From: Rhynchopus euleeides
Taxonomy: Eukaryota; Euglenozoa; Diplonemea; Diplonemida; Diplonemidae
NCBI GenBank assembly: GCA_963210315.1
Contig: OY723262.1
Span: forward strand, 310,001 to 374,000
DNA length: 64,000 nucleotides
Direction of reading: 5' to 3'
Translations under genes and position numbers: made by a program
In this document: one piece after another, positions 1 to 10,709 of the stretch
Layout: each line of letters starts with the position of its first letter
Position numbering within the stretch: position 1 is the first letter of the stretch
The notes under the pieces: generated by a model
What the model was told of the DNA's origin: nothing
Databases searched by the model: none
Seen by the model: the letters and a program-made list of their open reading frames with translations, nothing else

Positions 1-1090
1 TGAGGAGTCGCACACAGCTGTCATGCCCTTTCTGTGTGGCGTAATACAGCAGCGTGCGCCCGTCGCGGTTCCGCCTGCTCACACCAACACCTGCCTGCAG
101 CAGCTCTCGAACGCAGTCGGCGTGGCCTTCTTCACAGGCGGCCTGAAGTGGGGAATCATCAACGAGGTCCAGCTGTGCACCTGCCTGGATCAGTGCCCTG
201 AGACAGGCGACCTGTCCTTCGGAGCATTCACGGCCGCTGTGTCACCATCTGTTTCTGTAGCATTGATATCTGCACCTGCAGCAATGAGTAGTCCCAAACA
301 GCTGTCATGCCCGTTCTGTGCGGCGTGGCAGAGTGCTGTCGTCCCATGCGGGCACCGCATATTCACGTCAGCCCCTGCCTGCAGCAGCTCCTGAACGCAG
401 TCGGCGTGGCCTTCTTCACAGGCGGCATGCAGGAAATAACCATCGTCCAGCTGTACACCTGCCTGTATGAGTACCCTGAGACAGGCGACACGTCCTTTGT
501 AAGCAGCAAGCATGGTCGCTGTGTCACCCTCTGCGTTTGTTGCGTCGACATCTGCACCTGCAGCAATGCGGAGTCCCGAACAGCTGTCACGCCCTTCCTG
601 TGCGTAGTGGAGTGGCGTGCGCCCGTTGCCGTCCGGCCTGTTCACATCAGCACCTGCCTGCAGCAGCTCCTGAACGCAGTCGGCGTGGCCTTCTGCACAG
701 GTGACATGAAGTAAAGAAACATCCTCAACGAGGTCCAGCTGTGCACCTGCCTGGATCAGTGCCCTGAGACAGGCGGCATATCCTTGTCGGGCAGCAATTA
801 CGGCCGCTGTGTCACCCTCCGTGTCTGTTGCCTCGATATCTGCAGATGCAGCAATGAGGAGTCGCACACAGCTGTCATGCCCATTCTGTGCGGCGCAGTA
901 GATTGGCCGCTACGAGAGCTGCCAAGCAGGTGTCGTGCCCGAGAGATGCAGCCACGTAAAGTGTGGACAAGCCGTACCCGTTCAGACTGTCAACGCCAGC
1001 ACCTGCCTGCAGCAGCTGCACGACACCATCAGCATCACCTTGACGGCATGCAACGTGGAGTGTGTGAAGGTCCATCTGCTCCTCATACGA
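1..1090 (-). pseudogene. Ankyrin-repeat array, frame-broken, runs off left edge
   Basis: The minus strand encodes degenerate ankyrin repeats (motifs such as EEGHADCVQELLQAGADVN and NGHDSCLGLLIAAGAD). The DNA repeats with a period of about 285 bases: the same phrase recurs near 5, 286, 571 and 856, which is about three ankyrin units per period. No single frame covers the array. One frame starts near 1075 with MDLHTLHVACRQGDADG and fails near 905, where about a dozen bases seem to be missing and a TAG falls in the continuing frame (RPIYCAAQNGHDSC). The main frame (867 to 190) then leaves the ankyrin register near 220, at NAPKDRSPVSGH, while the neighbouring frame continues the repeats to the window edge. 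Ankyrin repeats mediate protein binding; no other domain is visible. Two breaks suggest a pseudogene or a recombining array; assembly error is possible. Confidence 0.7.
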
Positions 1091-1113
1091 GATCCTCGCT
1101 GCTCGCAGCTGTC

Positions 1114-1785
1114 ATGAGGTGGCTTTCCTGTGTGTGCGGAACACGACTTTCATCGGGCAAGGCAGGGTTACTTGGGGTGCCCCTTCCGTGCTGTGATGGC
1201 AACAACTTTGTCCGGAGAGGTGGGGTGTAGGGGGGGGTCGCACTGCCTTTTTACATCAGGGGCCTTCGCTCTATAGTGCAGAAAGCAAGCTGCCCTTATC
1301 CACCAAACATTTCCGGTTCCACAAGCTCCGGAAACAAGAAGCAGGGGGTGTCTTGGTACAGAACGGTAAAGGGTACACACACGTGCAGCAAGTCTCTTGT
1401 CCCTCCCAATAATACCCCGCTCCACCTCACCCCCACTCTAACTCGCCCTGCTTGCAATGGGTACACATGCGCCACCCCACCCCCACAGTGTGGACGAAGA
1501 AGAGTTTCAGGCAGAACCCCGCTCGGCTTGCATCTTGTACACACGCTTCTTCGCTCAACCCACCAACTCGGCTGTGTGCCTTCCTTTTCGCGGTTCTTGG
1601 GGCGCCGTTCATTCCGCGTGTTCTGTCTGATTTTACTGGGCTTTCTTGCTTTCTTCTCTAGGTGCGGAGAAGGGAACGGGAGTGCGGGAAGGATCACGTC
1701 TAGATCCTCGCACCCTCCCCCATTTCCTCCACAATTGTTCAGGGTTTTTTGTGTTGGAAAAGGCCTGACACACGACGATTTGACT
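1114..1785. other. Intergenic, no gene seen
   Basis: The sequence lies between the ankyrin array and the coiled-coil gene. It holds G and C runs and open frames on both strands that look like composition artefacts. I see no domain, RNA gene or repeat family. It would hold the 3' UTR of the coiled-coil gene and the acceptor region of the ankyrin gene. Confidence 0.5.
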
Positions 1786-4700
1786 TTAGCGGTACAAGGT
1801 GCTACTTGACGCACGACCCGACGGCATGGAGCTCTGTGTATGCTGGTGGTGCAACCTCCCGCTGGACGCCCGCAGCTCTGACTGCAGCTGGTGGCACGTC
1901 GCTTTATACCGCTCTGCAGACGCGCGTGACAGGTCCACCTGCGCCTCCTGCTCCAGCATCTGTTTCCGCATCCGCTTCACCTCACCCTCCAGCGACCCGA
2001 TCTTGCCGACAGCGAGCGTCTTCAGCTTCTTCAACATCGCATCGCGGTGCGACTTCTCGCGGGACACCTCCTCGAGGCGCTTCTTCAGGCTCGTGTCACT
2101 CGCAGCATCTGAACCGGGCGTCACTGCACTGCTCTCCTTCTGAATCGTCTCGCGTGGGTCCGAGTCCGAAGCAGACACACGCAGCTCCGCCGCAAGGCTC
2201 TCCGGCAGCGACAGGCGCGGCGACGCAGGGGAGTCACCCCCGCCCCCGCCAGCCGGGGCCTGGGTGCGGATCTGCTCCGCCAGCGCCAGGATCTTCTGCC
2301 GCACGCGCGGGTCGCTGAGGCTCCCCTCGGCACCGATGTGCAGCTTGCGCACGAAGAAGTTGATGGGGGACGCAGGCCCCTGCTCCCCGCCACCCCCATC
2401 GGGCAGCGACACGGCGTGCCGCGCAGCGGCAGCAGCAGCATTGTCGGGCGAGGTGACCAGCACCGAGGTATCGATGGGCGCACGCACGGGGGATGCCTGG
2501 GGCGAAGGCGGGGCGGGTGCCGGCTGTGGGATGGGGTGCGACCTCTGCTGCTGCTGCTGCGCCCTGAGGTCACGCGACTCCCGCTGGTGGTCCCGCTCCC
2601 GCTGCACGGCGTCCTTCTCGAGCCGCAGGAGGGTGTCACCCAGGTGGCGGTTGTCCTCTGCGAGCAACCCCGCCTTCGACTCTGCGGTGCGCAGCTGCGT
2701 CGCGACGGTCTCCCCCTGCTTCTCCGAGGCATCCAGGCGCTCCTCCAGGACTTTGTTGCGCTTGTCGAGCAGGCAGATTGTGTCGTACAGCCCTGCGATA
2801 TCCACCCCGCCGCTGCCGCCTCCCTGCCCCGCCGACGCCGCGCCGTGCAGCGCGCGGTTGACAGACTCCTTGATGTTCTGCGAGGCGAAGAGGTTTGCCC
2901 GCTCCATCTCAGCCAGGCGCTCTTCGAGGTGGCTCACCCGCTGTCTGTAGAACACTGCGTCGGCGGGTTCGGAGGCGGGGGGTGGCGGCGTCGTAGCCTG
3001 CAGGCTGCGCTGCGACAGGGCATCGTCAGGAACGTCCGGTGGTCTGAAGGGCACCAGCTCTGTGGAGGCGGGCGTCGTCTGCGACACGGAGCACAGGTCC
3101 TTCGTCCCCCGCGCCCGCTCCTCCAGAAACAGCACGCGGTTCTGCAGCTCGTTCTTCTCCATCTGCAGCACGATCTGCCTGTCGCCGCTCTCAGCCTCCA
3201 GATCGCCGTAGCGCTGCCGCCAGGTGTCGAGGTCGTCCTGCACCGCACGTATCCTGACAATCAGGGTGTTGTTCTCCTTGACACACTCGTCGAGGCACAG
3301 CTGCTTGTGCTGCAGCGACTTCTCCAGCGAGGAGTACCCGTCGCATGTCTCGTAGGTCATGGTTGCGGCGTCGCCTGCGGGGGGGCGTGCCTGCGCGCGC
3401 CCCACCTCCTCAGCGAGGGAGGCCTCCAGGCGTGCGGCGTTGGCGCGGAGCTGCGCCGCCTCCTCGGCGTGCTCGGTGCGCATCCGGGCAAGCGTCTCCA
3501 CCTCCCGGTCCTCGCGCTGCAGCAGCAGGCTCTCGAAGGACCCCACGCGGCCCTCGTAGTCCGCCACCTTCTCCATCAGCACCTGCGCCATGTTGAGGAG
3601 GCGTGCGTTGGCCCCGCTGTGGTCGGCCTCAGCCTCACGGTGCTTCTCGAGGCGCTGGCGGAGCTCGTTGGTGTCGCGTGCGTAGGCCTGCTCGGCCTGT
3701 GCGGCACGGGCCTCAGCCTCACGGAGGCGCGACTCGGCGTCCGACGCGTGGCTGGTGAGGTCGTCGATGCGGCACTCCAGCTGGCGTGCCCGCCCCGCGT
3801 CACGCTCGACGAGGCGGATGCTGTGTGACTCAGCCTCTTCGGCCCTGTTGGTCGCGTCCAGCACCTGTTGCCGCAGCGAGTCGGCAGTGGCTGTCCAGTG
3901 TGCGCGCTCCCTCTCCAGCGCACCGCCCTGCTGTGTGCCCTCGGCGTGCAGCTCGGCCCGCTCTGCTCTGCTCGTGGCTTCCCGCAGCTGGCGCCGCAGC
4001 GTGTCGGACGTTGCAGCCCACGTTGCGCGGTCCTGCTCCAGCGATTCTAGAGCCACCTTCTGCGCCCTGCAGCCTTCGCAAGGAGAGCGGGGGCTGGGCG
4101 CCTCCCTCTTTGCGCTGCCGTGCGCCGCCATCGCCGCCTCCACCTGCATCTGCCGCAGCGCTCTCTGCAGCTCCTCGGCCCTCGCCACCACGGATGCGTG
4201 CTGCTCCTCCTTCTTGGCGAGGGTGCTGCGCAGGTCCCCCACCAGCTGCCGCTCCGACGTGAGGTCGCGCCGCAGCGCCGACAGCACGGCATCCTGCGTG
4301 GGGGGCGCGTTGTACGTCACCGCGGGACTCCTCCGCCCGAGCTCCTTCAGCTGTGCCTGCAGAAGCTCGATGGCTGCCTCACGTGTCTTCGTCAGCTCCG
4401 TCTGTGTATGCAGTGCCTTCTTCGTGAGCTGCAACTCTGCCCGAGCCGACTGCAGATCCGCCTTCAGCACATTATAGTCCGACCTGTGCTGGTTGAGCGC
4501 CTTCTGGCAGCGCTCCGTCGTGCGCCAGCTCTCGACAAGCTCCGAATCCGCCTCCGACCTCAGGGGCGACTCGCTGTGGCGGGTGGCCTGCTCCATGCCG
4601 GCATCCATGCGGTACACACTGCCCCGCTCCGTACCCTCAGACTGCGGCACAGACGGGGCATGCGAAAACGACATATAATCGGTGTCTGCCCCCGCGGGAA

Positions 4701-5316
4701 CCGTCGCCACTGTGCCCGACAGCGACAGCAGGGCATCCGGCGACGTCGGCTCCACCCCAGGCACGGGGGGTGGCGGCGGCGGCGGCCTGCGCCTCGGGGC
4801 CTGCACGCTGCCTGTGGAGCGCACGCTCATGATGGGCGACGCGGTGCTCTGAGTGTACGTCAGCCCCACACGCACCGACTCCGACGTGACAAACGTCGAC
4901 CCCTCCGGGGTGCGCTCCTGCGTGGCAGGGGGGTCGTCGATCTGCAGGTGCTCTGCGGCGAAGCTGGCAGGCTCCACGCTGTGCAGGGGGTCGCTCGCAG
5001 GGCTTGCATCCAGAGGCGTGACGGGGATGGAAGGCGACCGCCCGAAAGGGGGGTGGTCATGCGGCGTGGTGTGGTTGGGCGTTGCCGGGGATCGCGATGC
5101 CTGAGAGATTCCGTCGATGGACCGCTCCAGCTGCCCGACATGGCTCTCGAGCTTCGTCACGCGCTCCTCGAGGCGCCCGACATCGGTGGGAACTTCCACA
5201 GACGGCGTGTCGGTGCCGTGCACAGACCCCGCACCCTCGTCGAGTGTGCTCTCCTCCTCAGGAGACACATCGTCCTCCGCTGGCGTGTCTGTGTCATGCA
5301 CAGACCCGGAGGCCAT
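1786..5316 (-). CDS. Large coiled-coil protein, unknown function
   Basis: An uninterrupted frame gives about 1,176 residues. The preferred start is 5316 (MASGSVHDTD) because a pyrimidine-rich stretch ending in CAG lies 2 bases upstream; an in-frame ATG at 5331 lies before that AG and would be lost if it is a spliced-leader acceptor. The N-terminal quarter is acidic and disordered, with SVHDTDTP and SVHGTDTP repeats, a short coiled coil near residue 55 and a polyproline run near 180. Residues about 260-730 and 790-920 are long heptad-rich coiled coils (LESLEQDRATWAATSDTLRR type). A glutamine run and a Pro/Ala linker follow, then a last basic coiled coil near 1080-1150. There is no enzyme motif. 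It could be a cytoskeletal, flagellar or Golgi scaffold, but nothing here decides that. Confidence 0.85.
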   Translation of the reverse strand: MASGSVHDTDTPAEDDVSPEEESTLDEGAGSVHGTDTPSVEVPTDVGRLEERVTKLESHVGQLERSIDGISQASRSPATPNHTTPHDHPPFGRSPSIPVTPLDASPASDPLHSVEPASFAAEHLQIDDPPATQERTPEGSTFVTSESVRVGLTYTQSTASPIMSVRSTGSVQAPRRRPPPPPPPVPGVEPTSPDALLSLSGTVATVPAGADTDYMSFSHAPSVPQSEGTERGSVYRMDAGMEQATRHSESPLRSEADSELVESWRTTERCQKALNQHRSDYNVLKADLQSARAELQLTKKALHTQTELTKTREAAIELLQAQLKELGRRSPAVTYNAPPTQDAVLSALRRDLTSERQLVGDLRSTLAKKEEQHASVVARAEELQRALRQMQVEAAMAAHGSAKREAPSPRSPCEGCRAQKVALESLEQDRATWAATSDTLRRQLREATSRAERAELHAEGTQQGGALERERAHWTATADSLRQQVLDATNRAEEAESHSIRLVERDAGRARQLECRIDDLTSHASDAESRLREAEARAAQAEQAYARDTNELRQRLEKHREAEADHSGANARLLNMAQVLMEKVADYEGRVGSFESLLLQREDREVETLARMRTEHAEEAAQLRANAARLEASLAEEVGRAQARPPAGDAATMTYETCDGYSSLEKSLQHKQLCLDECVKENNTLIVRIRAVQDDLDTWRQRYGDLEAESGDRQIVLQMEKNELQNRVLFLEERARGTKDLCSVSQTTPASTELVPFRPPDVPDDALSQRSLQATTPPPPASEPADAVFYRQRVSHLEERLAEMERANLFASQNIKESVNRALHGAASAGQGGGSGGVDIAGLYDTICLLDKRNKVLEERLDASEKQGETVATQLRTAESKAGLLAEDNRHLGDTLLRLEKDAVQRERDHQRESRDLRAQQQQQRSHPIPQPAPAPPSPQASPVRAPIDTSVLVTSPDNAAAAAARHAVSLPDGGGGEQGPASPINFFVRKLHIGAEGSLSDPRVRQKILALAEQIRTQAPAGGGGGDSPASPRLSLPESLAAELRVSASDSDPRETIQKESSAVTPGSDAASDTSLKKRLEEVSREKSHRDAMLKKLKTLAVGKIGSLEGEVKRMRKQMLEQEAQVDLSRASAERYKATCHQLQSELRASSGRLHHQHTQSSMPSGRASSSTLYR

Positions 5317-6280
5317 CCCTGGGTGAGGCATTGGGTGGAGGGGTGGTAGGTAGGTCGTGTGTGTGCAGTGCGGATCATCAATAGTTAGCTCGGGTGGATC
5401 CTACACAAATGCATCTGACACACTTCAGGAACCCGCCACCCGCTTGCATTGCACGCGGAGAAGGGGGTGCAACGACAGTTGCTCTTCTTCGGAACCGCTG
5501 AACACCCAAACAGCAAAAAAGAGGGGCGTGTGCGTGGAGATCGGCATCAAACAGGGCAAGCGGCTCTCATTCACGCGTGTGTGGCTGGGAGGTGACAAAA
5601 ACCCCACAAACCCTTCAGCCTCAGGGTGTCGTACAGGAGGGGTGGTGGGTGGGGTGGGGGGCAGGGGAGCGGGGGGGGACAAGCCGCATCTCCGAGTTCC
5701 GAACATCCCACTCAACGGCTGGGGATCCGAGCCGACGCAGGTTTGGCGTTAAGTTAGACAACCCCCGCCAGCAGGAAGGGGAGGGAGCACAGGCAACCTG
5801 TCCCCACAGGAGTGGGGGGTGAGCGGGTTATGGTAAATCATGCTCGCAAATAACGCTGCGCCAATGAGTGGGGGGGGGGCCGGTGGGGTAAGTGGGTGTA
5901 TTCCATTCTGGTGACAACAGGGGAGGGATGCAGATCGCTCCGAAATGCATGACAGTGTGAACCCTCACACAGGTGCCATTTATACACTGTTCAGCTGTTA
6001 AGTCAGGGAGCGAACCTCAGGTGCCACACACACACAGTGTCACACATCCTTCCCACATAGACCCCCCACCTTCCTCGGGCACAAGACGGGGTGTAAAGGG
6101 CAAATAAGACGCGAAGCACTGGCAGAAGCCAGCACAAGCGCGCCTCAAAACAGACAGTGCCACAACCAACACAACTAGATGTGCGAAGACAATGCTTTTC
6201 TCGGGGGGAGGGGTATGCCCGCAACCCAAGCGGAGCTCCTTCGGTGGGCCGACAGGGCCTTGGCAGTGGAGGCCACAGCT
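5317..6280. other. Intergenic, G-rich, no gene seen
   Basis: This stretch between the coiled-coil gene and the calpain-like gene has several long G runs (near 5640-5680 and 5870). I find no supported gene. The region next to 5317 carries the proposed trans-splice acceptor of the downstream gene. Confidence 0.5.
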
Positions 6281-9200
6281 TCACAGGGGTGCGATACTGC
6301 AGCTCCTTGCAAGGGACGTGGCAGACTGTGACCCCTTGTCGCCATACTTATCCAGCCTGTAGAGGGGGTCGAAAAAGGACCCGACATGCTCGCAAGACAG
6401 CGACAGGTTGGTCCTCTCCGCCGCAGACACCTCCTTCCCAGAGATGGCGAGGCAGTAGTTCGCCGTGTCGGTGTGCTTGCCCTGCTCCACCACAACTGCA
6501 TAGTACCCAGGCTGTGCGACGGTGAAGCTGCGGAGTGACTCAAGCGTGGTCAGCTCCCGCAGCTTCTCCGGGTTGCTGGAAGGCTCGTTGACAGGCAGCT
6601 GCTCCGTCTCCAGCATGTTGTATGTAGGCCATTTGTAAGCGTCCTCCGCAACGTCGTCGTCGCCCTGGATCTGTTCCGCATTCTGCACGCCCTTCCCGAT
6701 AAGCCGGAACACCCGCACCTGCAGGTCGCTGTATGTCAGCTTGGTGTCGTCGAGGCAGCCCATCGCCGGCTGGGACACAAACAGCTTGATATTGTACCCC
6801 TTCTTTTCCGGGGTGTGCCCGGTGCCCGGACCGAGGTGTGACTTCACAGGTCTCGTCGGACCCCGCGACTTCCCTCCCATCATCTCCGATCGGTCCACTG
6901 TGGCCTGCTCGCAGAACTCCTCATCCGAGGATTCCACAAAGTGGCGGAAGTCCGGGGGGTCATAGAGGTTCTCGTCTGCACCGTCTGCAGTGGACAGGGC
7001 TGATGTCACCAGGCCTGACTCGTCTGGGCGAGTCAGGCAGATGACGTATTGGTGTGCGTGGCACACAGTCTTCCCTACCGGGCAGGGCTCCAGCACGTTG
7101 TAGGCGAGGAAGGGGGAGCTGGGCTGATTCGTCAGGGTGACAATGGTGTTGTAGTGCCTGCAGAAATCCCGCACGTCGATCCACTGGATGCACTCGTTGA
7201 GCCGTTTGTAGTTCAGCATGTGCCGGAGGCGCTTGTTCCCCCAGCGGGTCGATTCCGGTCCCCAGTCCCAGCTCCCGCTGACAGAGGACTTTCCGTAGAG
7301 GTTCCGCAGCTTGATAAACTTCAACCCGCCGGGCTTGCGGGAGCCGAACATATCCGCTGTCATCATGGGTGTCACATCCACAGTCAGTATCACGTGCTCC
7401 CCCTCCGGCCAGACGATGTCCTCCTCCTCGGTCACCACCTGCTCCATTGTGGAGTGCTCCACGGCGTTGGGGATGTTGAAGCAGGCCACCATGAGGTTCA
7501 TCCGCGTCGCGATGGTCAGCTTCCACCAGAGGATTGTCTGGCTGTCCAGATCGATGCGCTTCGAATTCCACCGCTCCGACAGCACCTCGCCTCCGGTGAG
7601 CTCCACCAGAGCCCGAGGGACGGAGCCCCGATGGAGGTAACCATATGCGCCGCGAAACTTCGCGTAGGCCTTCATGAGGTAGATCAGCCACAGCGACGCC
7701 TCCTCGTCGACACTTCCGAAGGTGGGGAGTAAGTCGTGCCCCTGCAGCATGAGAGGGATGTAGCTATCGATCACCACGCTCTGCCACTGGTCCCCCAGTT
7801 CCGCGTCGAAGAATTGGAATGCGTAGATGCCGTGCTGTGCGAAGTCCGTCGCGACGAAGAGGTTTGTGAAAAGGTCGCGGTGTGTCGCAACCATGCTGAT
7901 GCTCAGCACAAGCCATGAGTCCTCAAAGCACCCCGGGCGGTATTTCACGAGGTTGGGGATGAGGTCCCCCGGGCAGGGCAGGCACTCGGGCCAGTCCCCC
8001 AGCAGCGTGTTCCCCGTTGTGAAGAGGAAGGGCGTGGCGTAGACATGCGTCGGGCGGTACCACGTGAAAAGCTTGGCGACCGCCTCCTCGAAGTTGCCCT
8101 CCTTCAGCTTCTTCGCCTCCCGGGCGTGGCGCTGCCGGATCTCCTCGTTCGCCTTGTCCGCCTCCTCCCCGATCCCGATCCCGATGGAGGGGAGGGGCCC
8201 GTTGCCCCGCAGCTCCAGGTCGGTGTAGGCTGTGTCGATGAACAGCGACTCATGCTCCTGGCAGATCTGCACCGCATCCTGGATGCACTGGAAGGCGGGG
8301 CGCATGTGAGCCGGCAGGTCGTCCTCAGCAAGATGCATCGCCTCCTTGCCGAAGCGCTGCATGGTGAGGTCATGCACCACGTGGATGCCGAAGCCATTCG
8401 AGGCGTCATACTCCACAGCGCGGAACCTCTGCCTGTCCAGCTCCTGGATATGTGTGTGCAGCTTGCGCCGCCCTCTGCTGTGCACCATCTTGGAGCACCG
8501 CGAGCAGAAGAACTCTGTGCATTCGGTACATTCATACTTTGCTGCGATGATGCCGCACTCCCCACACACCTTGATGTTGATGAACTCGCAGTGCTTCCTG
8601 CGTCTCCCCTTGGAGTGGACAGATGTGCAGCACTCCTTGCAGTACGACTCGCTGCACTCCGTGCAGTCGATCGTAGCGGGGGAGGACTGGCACTCCCCGC
8701 AGAGCGACGCGAGGTACTGCTGCCGCTTCAGCTCCTTGTCCCCCTTCGCGGTGTCGATCTGCCCTGCGACGAGGGCGAGGAACTCGTGGAAGACGACAAC
8801 GCCATCCCCATCCGCATCGATGGTCTTCATCATGGCGTTCGTCGTATCGGCAGTCATCTTCATCCCGAGGACACGGAAGACATTTGTCAGCTCACGCGCC
8901 GTCACCTCGCCATCACCGCTCTGATCGAACAGCTTGAACACCGCATGGGCATCGAGGAGGTACTGCAGGTTGATGTTGCTGGTGCTGGCGAGGAGGCGGA
9001 GGAAGTCTGCGAAGTGGAGATGCGCAGTGGACGGCTTCGACAACCTCACCGCCTGCGAGCCCCCCTCCGATGCGTTGTCCCCCCCCTCCTCACCGTCGAC
9101 ACTGAGCATCTCGTACAGCGAGGGCTGTGGGGTGGCAGGCGTCTCCACATCCGCAGCCTGCGCGCTGTGGCGGTGTATCGCAGCAATAAGGGAGCGCACC

Positions 9201-9988
9201 TTGATGAGGGACACCGCTGCGCCGAGGCACTGCAGCAGCACCAACACCTCGCCCTCCGAGATCAGCCCGCTTTTGTCGAGGTCGACCAGGCCGAAGATGG
9301 CGGTCAGCTCTGTGAGGCAGCTGAGGGGAAGCTTGTTGTCGGATTTCAGCCAAAAATCGATAAACTCGCAGAAGGTCATCGGGTCGTTATCATTTGTCGA
9401 GTTGAGTGTGGAGTTCCGCGGCGCCAGGGAGGAGCCGGAGCCGCCCATCACACGCAGGAGCACCGCTGCGTCCCGCGTCAGGATTGTGTTGTTCCCGCAG
9501 TCGAAAGTTCGGAAGGCGGTGTGATATTTCTCGAGCTTCGACGCGCAGACGAGATCTGAGTGCCCCGACAGGGCCTCGCGGAACTGCGTCTCGGATACCT
9601 CCCCCACCCCGTCGGGGAGGCTGGGGAAGAAACCACACACCGCAGCTTCGCTGATGTGCTCGTTGCCGCTGTTCAGCGCGACAACCACTGCCGCAGCGTC
9701 CTGCACAGGGGCCACACCGCCCCTCTCCAGCAAAGAGAATAACATGCCCACCCCGTCGCCCCCCTTTCGAACAGGGGGGGGTGATGCCGCCATCGTGTGG
9801 CCAGGAAGGGGGGCGGGAGGGGTGGGCGGGGTGCAGGCGGTTTGGTGCAGTGGGCCAAAGGGCAGAGGCAGGGGGGGGGGGGGAGGGGGGCGGGGAAGGC
9901 TGCGCTCGTCCCCCTGGTCCCCCGTTGTGGCACCTGTGGGAGTTTGGGAGTGGTGGTGGTCAGGATTTGTTTCGACGTACAGTGCCAT
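6281..9988 (-). CDS. Calpain-like pseudopeptidase with EF-hands and B-boxes
   Basis: The open frame extends to 10108 but the preferred start is 9988 (MALYVETNPD), because a long C/T tract ending in CACAG lies 7 bases upstream and the 40 upstream residues are just its translation. That gives about 1,235 residues. Numbered from 10108: EF-hand loops near 276-287, 395-406 and 431-442 (DADGDGVVVFHE); two tandem B-box-type zinc modules at 470-506 and 515-551; then a calpain (C2) core. The catalytic Cys motif, usually GDCW, reads FEDSW, so the nucleophile is Ser731. A His (GEHVILTV, 904) and Asn (LRNLYG, 936) at plausible triad positions remain. The rest resembles calpain beta-sandwich domains. Many calpain-like proteins of kinetoplastids lack the triad, so a calcium-responsive scaffold role is more likely than proteolysis. 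The B-box pair is an unusual addition. Confidence 0.85.
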   Translation of the reverse strand: MALYVETNPDHHHSQTPTGATTGDQGDERSLPRPPPPPPLPLPFGPLHQTACTPPTPPAPLPGHTMAASPPPVRKGGDGVGMLFSLLERGGVAPVQDAAAVVVALNSGNEHISEAAVCGFFPSLPDGVGEVSETQFREALSGHSDLVCASKLEKYHTAFRTFDCGNNTILTRDAAVLLRVMGGSGSSLAPRNSTLNSTNDNDPMTFCEFIDFWLKSDNKLPLSCLTELTAIFGLVDLDKSGLISEGEVLVLLQCLGAAVSLIKVRSLIAAIHRHSAQAADVETPATPQPSLYEMLSVDGEEGGDNASEGGSQAVRLSKPSTAHLHFADFLRLLASTSNINLQYLLDAHAVFKLFDQSGDGEVTARELTNVFRVLGMKMTADTTNAMMKTIDADGDGVVVFHEFLALVAGQIDTAKGDKELKRQQYLASLCGECQSSPATIDCTECSESYCKECCTSVHSKGRRRKHCEFINIKVCGECGIIAAKYECTECTEFFCSRCSKMVHSRGRRKLHTHIQELDRQRFRAVEYDASNGFGIHVVHDLTMQRFGKEAMHLAEDDLPAHMRPAFQCIQDAVQICQEHESLFIDTAYTDLELRGNGPLPSIGIGIGEEADKANEEIRQRHAREAKKLKEGNFEEAVAKLFTWYRPTHVYATPFLFTTGNTLLGDWPECLPCPGDLIPNLVKYRPGCFEDSWLVLSISMVATHRDLFTNLFVATDFAQHGIYAFQFFDAELGDQWQSVVIDSYIPLMLQGHDLLPTFGSVDEEASLWLIYLMKAYAKFRGAYGYLHRGSVPRALVELTGGEVLSERWNSKRIDLDSQTILWWKLTIATRMNLMVACFNIPNAVEHSTMEQVVTEEEDIVWPEGEHVILTVDVTPMMTADMFGSRKPGGLKFIKLRNLYGKSSVSGSWDWGPESTRWGNKRLRHMLNYKRLNECIQWIDVRDFCRHYNTIVTLTNQPSSPFLAYNVLEPCPVGKTVCHAHQYVICLTRPDESGLVTSALSTADGADENLYDPPDFRHFVESSDEEFCEQATVDRSEMMGGKSRGPTRPVKSHLGPGTGHTPEKKGYNIKLFVSQPAMGCLDDTKLTYSDLQVRVFRLIGKGVQNAEQIQGDDDVAEDAYKWPTYNMLETEQLPVNEPSSNPEKLRELTTLESLRSFTVAQPGYYAVVVEQGKHTDTANYCLAISGKEVSAAERTNLSLSCEHVGSFFDPLYRLDKYGDKGSQSATSLARSCSIAPL

Positions 9989-10601
9989 GCTCGGCCTGTG
10001 TTGCGATGGTAGGGGCAAGGGGGAGGGGAGGGGGGGGAGTGGTGGAGTCGGGGGAATCTCTTTGCAAGCCTCTGCCAGAAACCTCGGTTTTTTTTGGCAA
10101 GATCCCATCTAGACCCGGGCAGGTTGGGGGGGGAGGGGGGGAGGGGGGGGGGCGTGAGAAAGACCCAGGAGCGGCTGCTGTTGGAGGTTAGAACCCCCTG
10201 GCCCTGGGCAATGGGATAGCAACCCCCGACCCGTGGCAGGGGGTGGGGGGAGGAGGGGGTGCAATATATAGGGCTCGGCGCTCAGACATTTGCAGGGGAC
10301 AACAGCTGCTCACACATCACAGGGGGGGCCGGGTTACCGGGTTGGAGTGTGGGGGGGGGGGGGGGGTGGAGCTTGCGCTCTAAAGTGAAGAAAGGTGAGT
10401 GTTGCCCTCAACCACGCCGACGTGATACGACGAGGTACGGATTTGGCCTCTGCACCAGGAATTTTGCATTGGAGGGACCTCCAGCGTGACCCACGATACG
10501 ACACGACTTGCAGGTGTGCGCACTCTTGCTGAACAGAGAACAGTTAGGTGCAGTTCGCCCCCTACCCTTCATCACACCTCAGCGATACAAACCCACCCAA
10601 T
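9989..10601. other. Intergenic, poly-G/C rich; 5' region of calpain-like gene
   Basis: Contains the C/T tract and CAG proposed as trans-splice acceptor just right of 9988, and several long G runs near 10130-10160 and 10350. No gene is supported. Confidence 0.5.
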
Positions 10602-10709
10602 GGGGGTCTTCGCTGGTCGACAAACTTCGACAAACTTCGTCAGTTTTCAGCCAATTCAACAGGAAATGCACCAAAATGCACTGACGATCACCCCGTAGCG
10701 AAGACCCCC
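10602..10709. mobile_element. Short inverted-repeat element, GGGGGTCTTCGC family
   Basis: A 108-bp element whose ends are GGGGGTCTTCGCT and its complement, flanked by AAT on both sides (10599-10601 and 10710-10712). It has no coding capacity. The same ends bound the 1.75-kb element at 39118-40869, which is flanked by TAT. A 3-bp duplication with G-rich ends is the pattern of Tourist/PIF-Harbinger-type miniature elements; that assignment is inference. Confidence 0.7.

Noticed and set aside
2338..3828. Long open frame on the plus strand opposite the coiled-coil gene
   Set aside because: It is the complement of a strongly biased coding sequence; its own composition (His/Leu/Arg-rich) shows no domain.
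8045..9559. 504-codon plus-strand frame opposite the calpain-like gene
   Set aside because: Shadow of the real gene caused by third-position GC bias; no motif.
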